A DNA stretch of 29,335 nt from DATKZS01 sp035527835 [NCBI: bacterium] (lineage in GTDB: Bacteria > RBG-13-61-14): the NCBI GenBank assembly GCA_035527835.1, contig DATKZS010000180.1:1-29335 (forward strand), given 5' to 3'. The notes below the pieces were generated by a model. That model had not been told where the DNA came from. It made no database searches and worked only from the letters and a program-made list of their open reading frames with translations. Both the position numbers and the translations under genes were made by a program. Positions 23,591 to 29,335 of this stretch are shown piece by piece (within the stretch, counting starts at the first letter, position 1; every line of letters starts with the position of its first letter).

Positions 23591-24394
23591 TTATCTTTTC
23601 GGGCCCCGATAGGACTTCCCGACCTTGGCGTCCACAATGACGCGGCCAAGAAAAGGGAAAGTGCGGCCCAGGCCGACGGTCAGCCTGGTCATCAGGCCGG
23701 GAATGATGAGGTACCGGCCCTTCTCCACGCCCGCGATCACCGCCCGGGCCACTTCGTCCGCCTCCAGCACCGGGATGGTGTGAACCACCGCCAGGTTCTC
23801 GGGAGTGCGGCCCGGGGTGATGCCCTCCACCATCGGCCCATTGAACTCGCCCGGACAAACCAGGTGCACCAGGATGTTTTGCGGTTTCAACTCGGCCCGT
23901 AAAACTTCGGTCAAGCCCACCACCGCGAACTTGGACGAGCAGTAGGCCGCATAACCGAAAGCGCCCACCAACCCGCCGCTGGAGGCGATGTTCACGATCC
24001 GGCCTCCACCCTTCGCCCTGAAAAAGGGCAGGACGGCCTGAACACAATGCAGGGTCCCGAAGTAATTGATGTTCATCAGCCGGTGGAATTCCTCGAGCAT
24101 CTGGTCCTCGAAGTAGCCCTCCCGGATCACTCCCGCCGAGTTGATCAGCACATCGGGCGCGCCCATCCTCGTTGCCAGGTCCGTAAACGCCGCATCCACC
24201 GCCGCCGGGTCCGCCACGTCGCAGACCGAGGTCTCGACCCGTGAGCCGCCGAGCTCCGCCTTCACCTGCTCCAGTTTGGCCCGGTCCCGGGCCAAAAGGG
24301 AAAGGTTCGCCCCCCGCTGGGCCAGCATTCCCGCCAGCTCCCGGCCCAGTCCCGAAGAGCCACCGGTGATCCAAATGTTTTTTCCTTTGAACAT
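23591..24394 (-). CDS. Short-chain dehydrogenase/reductase, 3-ketodihydrosphingosine reductase-like
   Basis: A 267-residue classical SDR. The NAD(P)-binding TGGSSGLG is at residues 10-17, with 'INSAG', the catalytic Ser in 'NIASSGG' and Tyr-x3-Lys in 'YCSSK'. The motifs 'GYFEDQMLEEFHRLMNINYFGT' and 'FGYAAYCSSKFAVVGLTEVLRAEL' are close to the KDSR group, which reduces 3-ketosphinganine in sphingolipid synthesis. No serine palmitoyltransferase gene is nearby, so the substrate is open. The ATG at 24394 is preferred over a GTG two codons upstream; both have only a weak AGAG site. It is the first gene of a probable SDR-DUF362-DUF362-decarboxylase-like operon, divergent from the radical SAM gene. 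Confidence 0.87.
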   Translation of the reverse strand: MFKGKNIWITGGSSGLGRELAGMLAQRGANLSLLARDRAKLEQVKAELGGSRVETSVCDVADPAAVDAAFTDLATRMGAPDVLINSAGVIREGYFEDQMLEEFHRLMNINYFGTLHCVQAVLPFFRAKGGGRIVNIASSGGLVGAFGYAAYCSSKFAVVGLTEVLRAELKPQNILVHLVCPGEFNGPMVEGITPGRTPENLAVVHTIPVLEADEVARAVIAGVEKGRYLIIPGLMTRLTVGLGRTFPFLGRVIVDAKVGKSYRGPKR

Positions 24395-24509
24395 GGTCAC
24401 TGAATCTCTTGATCATACGCTATCAGGCCCGCCAAGGAAAGCGCCGTCTCGCCGGCGCACTTCCAAGCCGGCTTTAAGGTGGTCCCCGGAGCGGCTATCA
24501 TCTTGAGGG

Positions 24510-25334
24510 ATGGGGCCGGAAAAAAAGGGCGCGGCGCCGCCAGAGGATGCGCTGGCGCGGATTATCTTTCCGAAGGGGGTGCGGGTGCGGGAGGTCTCAT
24601 CGAAATCGGCGCTGACCGCCTCGAAGATCCCGGGCATGAGCTACGCGCTGAACCCGTACATCGGCTGCTCGCACGCTTGCCGGTATTGCTACGTGCGGGT
24701 GATGCAGCGCTTCTTTCACCACCAGGGCGACGTGTGGGGCACGTTCGTGGACGTGAAGGAGAACGCGGCGCGGCTGTTGATGAAGGAGCTGAAAAGGCGG
24801 AAGAAGGGCACGGTGATGCTGGCGAGCGCGACCGACTGCTATCAGCCGCTGGAAAAGAAGCTGCGGCTCACGCGGTCGTGCCTGGAGCTATTGAGCGCGG
24901 CGCGCTTCCCGGTGTCGGTGCTCACCAAGTCCGCGCTGGTCATGCGCGACATTGACGTGTTCCGCCAGATTGACGAGCTGAGCGTGGGGCTCACCATCAC
25001 CACGGACGACGAGGCGGTGCGGCGGGTGATGGAGCCGCGCGCGTCGTCCATCCCGGACCGGCTTGGGGCGCTCCGGGCGCTTCATGACGCGGGTCTCGAG
25101 CCCTATGTGTTCGTGGGCCCGGTGCTGCCGATGGACGCGGAGCGGCTGGCAGGGCTGCTGGAGCCGCTGGCGTCGTCGGTGCTCTTCGACCGCATGAACT
25201 ACCCGTCGCTGGTCCGCCCGCTGGCCATGCGCCACCGCTGGGAGATGGTGCTGGACCTGCCGTGGTTCGAGCACGTGGTCAGCGTTTTCCGCCGCGTGTT
25301 CGGGGACGAGCGGGTGGAGGCGGTGTGCGGATGA
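24510..25334 (+). CDS. SPL-type radical SAM protein (COG1533)
   Basis: A 274-residue protein with the radical SAM cluster motif C53-x3-C57-x2-C60 in 'YIGCSHACRYCYV'. Around it is the group-specific 'SKIPGMSYALNPYIGC' segment. Further marks are 'GTVMLASATDCYQPLE', 'VSVLTKSALVMRD' and 'VGLTITTDDEAVRR'. This group resembles spore photoproduct lyase but is widespread in non-sporulating bacteria, and its reaction is generally unknown. It should use a [4Fe-4S] cluster to cleave SAM. The ATG at 24510 directly follows GAGGG with almost no spacing, so the start is uncertain; a GTG near 24579 is an alternative. It is transcribed away from the SDR/DUF362 operon, from a 115-bp gap. Confidence 0.88.
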   Translation: MGPEKKGAAPPEDALARIIFPKGVRVREVSSKSALTASKIPGMSYALNPYIGCSHACRYCYVRVMQRFFHHQGDVWGTFVDVKENAARLLMKELKRRKKGTVMLASATDCYQPLEKKLRLTRSCLELLSAARFPVSVLTKSALVMRDIDVFRQIDELSVGLTITTDDEAVRRVMEPRASSIPDRLGALRALHDAGLEPYVFVGPVLPMDAERLAGLLEPLASSVLFDRMNYPSLVRPLAMRHRWEMVLDLPWFEHVVSVFRRVFGDERVEAVCG

Positions 25335-25375
25335 ATTTTGCGCGGGGGCGAGGGAGGGGGGTATAATTTTTTTAA

Positions 25376-25450
25376 CGCAGATGAACGCAGATGAACACGG
25401 ATTAAGAGAAGGAGAAAAAAATTATCTGTGTTCATCTGCGTTCATCTGCG
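25376..25450. repeat. Intergenic palindrome, family F (10-nt CGCAGATGAA units)
   Basis: Arms at 25376-25402 and 25424-25450 are inverted repeats matching at 26 of 27 positions, made of CGCAGATGAA units, the last degenerated to CACGGAT. The loop is 21 nt and A-rich. It lies about 40 bases after the radical SAM stop codon. Confidence 0.92.
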
Positions 25451-25476
25451 GCTAAATAAAAAAGCGATCAGAAGAA

Positions 25477-25502
25477 TCAGTCGCGACTGAAGTCGCTCCC
25501 AC
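25477..25502. repeat. REP-like dispersed repeat, single half
   Basis: The stretch contains CAGTCGCGACTG (perfect 12-nt palindrome) overlapping GCGACTGAAGTCGC (6-bp stem, GA loop), then TCCCAC. Read on the other strand it is GTGGGAGCGACTTCAGTCGC, a form I recall as a common interspersed repeat in several bacterial groups. Only one copy is seen here, 26 bases past palindrome F and 31 bases before the next gene. Confidence 0.6.
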
Positions 25503-25533
25503 GGTCGGTTTATTAATTAAAGAGAGGCCCATA

Positions 25534-26550
25534 ATGAGAATGAGAAAGATCAAGATCATCGCCGCCTTCTCCATTGTTGCCGCCGTGTCATGGCCGGCGC
25601 GCCCGGAGGCGCCCGCGGTCGCGCCCGAGCAGGCGATCTTTCCGGGGCAGGCCGATCCGCGCATCTCGGCCGGGATCATCGAGGCCTATAACTTCGCGCT
25701 GAACCGGCAATATGACCAGGCGCGTGATATTTGCCTGCAACTCGGGCGCGAGTTCCCCGACAACCCGGCCGGACCCACCGGCGAGACCGTGCTCTACCAG
25801 GTGATGATGATCGAGAACGAGGACTACACGATGGACCGCGAGTTCCGCGACGCGTCGGCGCGGGCGGTGGCCGCGGCCGACCGGTATGTTGACAAGGCCC
25901 CGAAGAACGACTGGTACTACACGCTGCTGGGGGCCGCCTGGGGCGTGCAGGGCATTTATTTCCTTCGCCGCGACGAGTACGCTCCGGGCGCTTACTACGG
26001 CGTCAAGGGCCTGTACTACATGCAGACCGCGGAGCAGATGAACGAGCACAACTACGAGGCGCGGCTGGGCATCGGTCTATATCTGTATTACCGCTCGGCG
26101 TACGCGCGGTTCATTCCCATTCCCTGGCTGGACCAGCGGGAGCGGGGCATCAAGATGGTCAAGGAGGCCGGCGAGCACCGGCCTTACCTGCATGAGGTGA
26201 GCAGGATTGCGCTGTTTTACATTTACAACAACGAGAAGGACTACGACCGGGCCTTTAAGTACATTGACGAGCTGATCGCGCAGCGGCCGGAGTTCCCCAT
26301 CTTTTATCACTTCGCCGGCCGGGCGCTCATGAACAAGGGAGATTACAAAGACGCGGCGGGCTATTACCTCAAGATGAGCGAGATTGATCCCGCCCTGTAC
26401 TTTCCCTATTACCAACTCGGGGTGTGCGAGCTAAACATGGGTCACAAGGCCGAGGCAAAAAAATGGTTCGAGAAATTCTTCGCGGTGCTCGGCGACCGCG
26501 ACAGCGTGCACCGGGAGAGCGCGGAGAAATATATGAGGCAGTTGCAGTGA
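25534..26550 (+). CDS. Exported TPR-repeat protein
   Basis: A 338-residue protein with a basic N-terminus and hydrophobic segment (residues about 7-22, 'IIAAFSIVAAVSWPARPEA') acting as signal peptide or anchor. TPR-like helical pairs follow: 'AYNFALNRQYDQARDICLQL', 'FYIYNNEKDYDRAFKYIDELI', 'GRALMNKGDYKDAAGYYLKM' and 'LGVCELNMGHKAEAKKWFEKF'. Between them is an aromatic-rich central region (about 130-215) with many Tyr. GAGAGG precedes the ATG. Such proteins serve as periplasmic scaffolds; partners are unknown. It is followed, after palindrome G, by an acyltransferase-3 gene. Confidence 0.85.
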   Translation: MRMRKIKIIAAFSIVAAVSWPARPEAPAVAPEQAIFPGQADPRISAGIIEAYNFALNRQYDQARDICLQLGREFPDNPAGPTGETVLYQVMMIENEDYTMDREFRDASARAVAAADRYVDKAPKNDWYYTLLGAAWGVQGIYFLRRDEYAPGAYYGVKGLYYMQTAEQMNEHNYEARLGIGLYLYYRSAYARFIPIPWLDQRERGIKMVKEAGEHRPYLHEVSRIALFYIYNNEKDYDRAFKYIDELIAQRPEFPIFYHFAGRALMNKGDYKDAAGYYLKMSEIDPALYFPYYQLGVCELNMGHKAEAKKWFEKFFAVLGDRDSVHRESAEKYMRQLQ

Positions 26551-26563
26551 GGGGGGAAGGGAA

Positions 26564-26631
26564 GGCTTGAGGCTTGGGGCCTGGGGCTTGAGGGCGGCCT
26601 TGCGCAAGCCTCAAGCCCCAAGCCTCAAGCC
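26564..26631. repeat. Intergenic palindrome, family G (7-nt GGCTTGA/GGCTTGG units)
   Basis: Arms at 26564-26586 and 26609-26631 match as inverted repeats at 21 of 23 positions. The arms consist of 7-nt units GGCTTGA and GGCTTGG. The loop includes a CTTGCGCAAG palindrome. It occupies nearly the whole gap between the TPR and acyltransferase genes, just where a ribosome-binding site for an ATG at 26643 would be expected. Confidence 0.85.
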
Positions 26632-26657
26632 CCTCTTAACACATGGACCAGGATCTG

Positions 26658-27848
26658 ATGGAAGACAACGGACGCCGGCCCCGCGAGCATTATATTGACT
26701 GGCTCCGCGCCATCGCGGTCTTCCTGCTTTTCCCTTACCACTCGGCGCAGGTCTTCAGCCACTTCTGGTCGTACGTGCAGGACCCGGAGCGGAGCCGTCC
26801 GCTGTCGTGGCTGGTGGAGTTCATGTTCCAGTGGCACATGCACCTGTTGTTCCTGGTGGCGGGCATGGCGGCGTTTTACGCGCTCCGGGGCCGGCCGGCC
26901 GGCGTGTTTGTCAAGGAGCGGCTCCTGCGCCTGCTCATCCCGCTTTGTTTCGGCGTGGTGGTGGTGGTCCCGCCGCTGAAGCGCCTCGCACTGCTCATGT
27001 ATCCCGACTACCATGACTCGCTCCTCCGGTTTTACCTGGACCCGCGGCTGCTGCTTAACACCAGGGGCGACGTGCACTGGGCGCATCTGTGGTTCCTGGC
27101 CTATCTGCTGCTTTATTCCCTCATTGCGCTGCCGCTGTTTTTGTATTTGAAGAGGGAGGGCGGGATTCGGGTGGCGAGACGAGCGGCGGCCGTCGGGCGG
27201 CTTCCCGGCGGGCTCATGCTTTTTGCCCTGCCCTTCGGGCTGATCGAGGCGGCGCTGCGCATCAGGTGGCCGGGCGGGACCTTCAACATCGGCGATGACT
27301 GGGCCACGTTCTGCCTGTACCTGGCCTGGTTCGTGTTCGGCTACTTACTTTTATTAACCCATGCAACGCGGGAGGCCCACTCCGGCGGGCGGCCCGTTTC
27401 CCTGCTCGACGCCCTTGACCGCGATCTCTGGTTCCTTATGCCGCTCGCGCTCATCTCGATGGGCCTCTATTTCGCGCTCGCGTTCCGCTGGCTCCTGCCC
27501 TACCGCGCCGCCTTCTCGTCGTACCATCCCATGAGCGTGGGCTTCCAGTTTTTCCGAGGCGTGAATTCGTTCTTATGGGTCATGACCCTGGCCGGGCTTG
27601 GCCGGCGCTATCTGCGCCGCGGAGGCAGCGCGCTCGACTATCTGCGCGAATCCTCGTATCCGGTTTACATCCTCCACGCCACGGTCATCATGCTCATCGC
27701 CTACTTCGTGGTGAAGTGGCGCCTGGCCCCGCTCCTCAAGTTCGCCGTCATCCTCGCCTCATCGCTCGCCGCGACCATGATCATCTACGACCTCATGGTC
27801 CGGCGGACGAAAATCGCCCGGTTCCTGTTCGGCATGAAAACAAAATGA
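26658..27848 (+). CDS. Acyltransferase 3 family membrane protein (OpgC/YrhL-like)
   Basis: A 396-residue polytopic membrane protein with about ten helices. The N-terminal 'YIDWLRAIAVFLLFPYHSAQVF' (Arg in helix 1 and His at its end) is the acyltransferase-3 signature; 'FQWHMHLLFLVAGMAAFYAL', 'HLWFLAYLLLYSL' and 'ESSYPVYILHATVIMLIAYFVV' follow the family order. Members transfer acyl groups such as acetyl or succinyl to extracytoplasmic glycans; the OpgC branch acts on periplasmic glucans. The acceptor here is unknown. The ATG at 26658 has AGGA four bases upstream; an ATG at 26643 has none because palindrome G ends just before it. Confidence 0.85.
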   Translation: MEDNGRRPREHYIDWLRAIAVFLLFPYHSAQVFSHFWSYVQDPERSRPLSWLVEFMFQWHMHLLFLVAGMAAFYALRGRPAGVFVKERLLRLLIPLCFGVVVVVPPLKRLALLMYPDYHDSLLRFYLDPRLLLNTRGDVHWAHLWFLAYLLLYSLIALPLFLYLKREGGIRVARRAAAVGRLPGGLMLFALPFGLIEAALRIRWPGGTFNIGDDWATFCLYLAWFVFGYLLLLTHATREAHSGGRPVSLLDALDRDLWFLMPLALISMGLYFALAFRWLLPYRAAFSSYHPMSVGFQFFRGVNSFLWVMTLAGLGRRYLRRGGSALDYLRESSYPVYILHATVIMLIAYFVVKWRLAPLLKFAVILASSLAATMIIYDLMVRRTKIARFLFGMKTK

Positions 27849-27890
27849 GGGATTTTCTTGGCCGATGGTCATCTTATTGCGATGCGACAC

Positions 27891-28022
27891 CCTGAAATGA
27901 TGAAAGAGTTTTTAGACAGGATTAACAGGATTTACAGGATCAAGAAAACAAAACTATCGGCATCTATCGGGGTCGTTCGGCAATCCTGTAAATCCTGTTA
28001 ATCCTGTCTTAAGTATTTCAGG
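27891..28022. repeat. Intergenic palindrome, family D copy 3, with outer arms
   Basis: Inner arms 27914-27940 and 27983-28009 are perfect 27-nt inverted repeats made of three 9-nt units (GACAGGATT, AACAGGATT, TACAGGAT). Outer arms CCTGAAAT (27891-27898) and ATTTCAGG (28015-28022) pair too. Its left flank matches copies 1 and 2 (CCCTGAAAT, GAAA, TTTTT before the arm), but the loop differs. It lies between two convergent genes. Confidence 0.92.
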
Positions 28023-28056
28023 ATAGAGGCGCGGAGAACGCAGAGCTCGAGCGTTA

Positions 28057-28947
28057 TTACAGGGCAATGCTCCAGTCGAAGTTGGGCATGAACCTCTCGA
28101 TGAAGGACTTGGCGGCGCCGGAGCGGAGGGACTGTCGGGTGCGCTGGTCCACGGGGAGGGATGCGAGGTCGGAATAGATCTCGGAGAGTGCCCCCATGCC
28201 GACGGGATGGTCGGAGCCGTGCATGACGCGGCCGGGGTGCGCGGTGAGTCCGGAGAGCAGCACGTCGGCGGTCTTTTTGCCGTCAGGCCCGGAGCCGAGC
28301 ATGACCTTGAAGACGGGCCGGAGCAGGGCGAGCACATTGGTGGCGTCGAGGAAGAGCGCGGGGAATTCGTCGAGCATGCGGAAGGCCCAGGCGAGATCGG
28401 GAAAGGCCATGTGCACGAACACGAAGGGCAGGCGCGGCCAGCGGCGCAGCATTTTTTCGAGCGCGGCAACGGGCATGCTCAGGTTGTAGAACTCGCCGAA
28501 GCCGGTGTGGAGGATGACGGGCCGGCCGGCGTGCTCCATGAAGGCGTAGAGCGGGTCCATGCGCGGGTCCCAGGGGTCAAAACGCTGCACGAACGGATGG
28601 AACTTGAAGCCCACGAAGCCGGCGTCGAGGGCGCGGGCGGCGAGGGCCGGCTTTTGCGGGGAATCCGGATGGAGGCCGGCAAAGGGGATGGCGCCGGGGG
28701 TGGCGCGGCAGAATTCGAGATTAAAATCGTTGAGCGGACCGGTCTCCTCGGGCTTCAGCGGGTAGGCCAGGTTGAAGAAGTGGGTGACGCCCCGGCCGCG
28801 CAGCTCGGCCACGATCTCCTCTTTGGTGATCAGCTCGGAGACGGGGTGCTGGGGCCAGGCCTTGAGCAGCCAGAGCACGAGCTTCCTCATGCGCTGGGGC
28901 GGGAGCACGTGGACGTGGGAGTCAATGAATAGTGTTTCATCAGACAT
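28057..28947 (-). CDS. Amidohydrolase family protein (ACMSD-type, amidohydrolase 2)
   Basis: A 296-residue protein with the N-terminal metal motif His11-x-His13 in 'FIDSHVHVLP'. Later metal ligands are in 'FVGFKFHPF', 'VILHTGFGEF', 'FVFVHMAFP' and 'MHGSDHPVG' with the catalytic Asp. This order fits the amidohydrolase 2 / ACMSD group, which includes decarboxylases and hydrolases of carboxylate or lactone substrates, with one zinc ion in the cytoplasm. The ATG has no strong ribosome-binding site. It is flanked on both sides by family D palindromes and stands alone. Substrate not assignable. Confidence 0.87.
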   Translation of the reverse strand: MSDETLFIDSHVHVLPPQRMRKLVLWLLKAWPQHPVSELITKEEIVAELRGRGVTHFFNLAYPLKPEETGPLNDFNLEFCRATPGAIPFAGLHPDSPQKPALAARALDAGFVGFKFHPFVQRFDPWDPRMDPLYAFMEHAGRPVILHTGFGEFYNLSMPVAALEKMLRRWPRLPFVFVHMAFPDLAWAFRMLDEFPALFLDATNVLALLRPVFKVMLGSGPDGKKTADVLLSGLTAHPGRVMHGSDHPVGMGALSEIYSDLASLPVDQRTRQSLRSGAAKSFIERFMPNFDWSIAL

Positions 28948-29026
28948 GGATTTTTTCGGAACCGGAATTTTTAGTAATGGTTCTTTCCGGAGCCTTGCGG
29001 CGCTCTTAAATCAAAAAATTCTATCG

Positions 29027-29106
29027 GACAGGATTAACAGGATTTACAGGATGAAAAGAAACAAAAGGCGCATTCCGAACATCCTGTAAATCCTGTTAAT
29101 CCTGTC
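29027..29106. repeat. Intergenic palindrome, family D copy 4
   Basis: Arms at 29027-29052 and 29081-29106 are perfect 26-nt inverted repeats made of three 9-nt units as in copy 3. The 28-nt loop is A-rich and unrelated to the loops of the other copies. Bases 28948-29026, upstream of the amidohydrolase start, show no further feature. Confidence 0.93.
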
Positions 29107-29140
29107 AGTGCTGTCCAAAATAAACGGACCGGAGAACCGC

Positions 29141-29335
29141 CAAGACGCCAAGAGCGCCAAGGATTATTTTTAAACACGATTTTAAGAGGGCTTGGGTGCG
29201 AGTGTTTTCTGCTTGGCGCTCCCGTCGGGCGGTTCGCCAAGTCGGTTTGGGGTCACTGCCCTGTAGTTGTTTTTTATTAGGCCGCCAAGAAATATCATGA
29301 TTTGCTTGGCAATCCTTGGCGCTCTTGGCGTCTTG
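29141..29335. repeat. Intergenic palindrome, family E copy 2, expanded loop, touching window edge
   Basis: Arms at 29141-29165 and 29311-29335 are perfect 25-nt inverted repeats of CGCCAAGA-type units. The left arm extends outward to about 29136 (AACCG), as in copy 1; its mate would lie past the window. The 145-nt interior is much longer than in other elements and holds a second inverted pair, CTTGGCG (29212-29218) and CGCCAAG (29235-29241), so it looks nested or recombined. No coding region is seen in it. Confidence 0.85.

Noticed and set aside
22482-24416. A 644-codon open frame on the minus strand covering the SDR and first DUF362 gene
   Set aside because: Only the part from 23552 matches DUF362. 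The upstream part is out of frame with the clear SDR at 23591-24394 and is Gly/Arg/Pro-rich without motifs.
24405-24440. Possible promoter (TATGAT) for the SDR operon
   Set aside because: The -35 region matches the consensus poorly and the leader would be only about 11 nt, so support is too weak to list.
29034-29240. Small minus-strand ORF at the right edge
   Set aside because: It reads through palindromes D copy 4 and E copy 2 and only reflects repeat sequence.

Overview
The window looks like chromosomal DNA from a GC-rich anaerobic Gram-negative bacterium. Desulfobacterota (deltaproteobacteria) or a neighbouring lineage fits best. This is inferred from 2-hydroxyacyl-CoA dehydratase subunits, a GldA/F/G-type ABC exporter with a DUF4340 partner, a Frz-like chemosensory cluster, an MmgE/PrpD protein and DUF362 proteins. 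No rRNA, tRNA, CRISPR array, transposase or phage gene was found, so the taxonomic call rests on gene content alone.

Layout. (1) 1-1428, minus: two overlapping subunits of a 2-hydroxyacyl-CoA dehydratase-type enzyme, the first running off the left edge. (2) 1738-6244, plus: a four-gene ABC export unit (ATPase, ABC-2 permease, GldG-like protein, DUF4340 protein) ending at a strong hairpin. (3) 6467-7695, plus: a 3-hydroxyacyl-CoA dehydrogenase and a small charged protein. (4) 7801-14563, plus: a compact chemosensory operon (CheR-TPR, CheW, REC-DUF4388 regulator, CheA-REC, CheB), followed closely by a lipoprotein and an MmgE/PrpD enzyme up to 16962. (5) 17203-18736, plus: an L,D-transpeptidase and a small membrane protein. 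(6) 18860-24394, minus: a metal-dependent amidohydrolase, then (reading leftward toward it) a likely operon of a KDSR-like SDR, two tandem DUF362 paralogues and an acetoacetate-decarboxylase-like protein. (7) 24510-27848, plus: an SPL-like radical SAM protein, an exported TPR protein and an acyltransferase-3 membrane protein. (8) 28057-28947, minus: an ACMSD-type amidohydrolase.

Two things are not explained by ordinary genes. First, the interval 20088-20303 on the minus strand holds what looks like a complete miniature transcription unit. It has a TTGACA/17 bp/TATCTT promoter, an AAGGAG ribosome-binding site and an 18-codon ORF (MRKVRKAKRGMCKCKSSC). A GC-rich hairpin followed by five T closes it. 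It could be a free-standing cationic Cys-rich micropeptide, or a Cys-codon leader peptide controlling the downstream amidohydrolase. Second, eleven intergenic palindromes belonging to seven unrelated sequence families share one architecture: arms of roughly 23-28 nt, each built from about three tandem 7-, 9- or 10-nt units, around a short AT-richer loop. Four copies are of one family (ACAGGATTA units) and two of another (CGCCAAGA units). They sit only between genes, two of them between convergent genes, and one supplies a stop codon.
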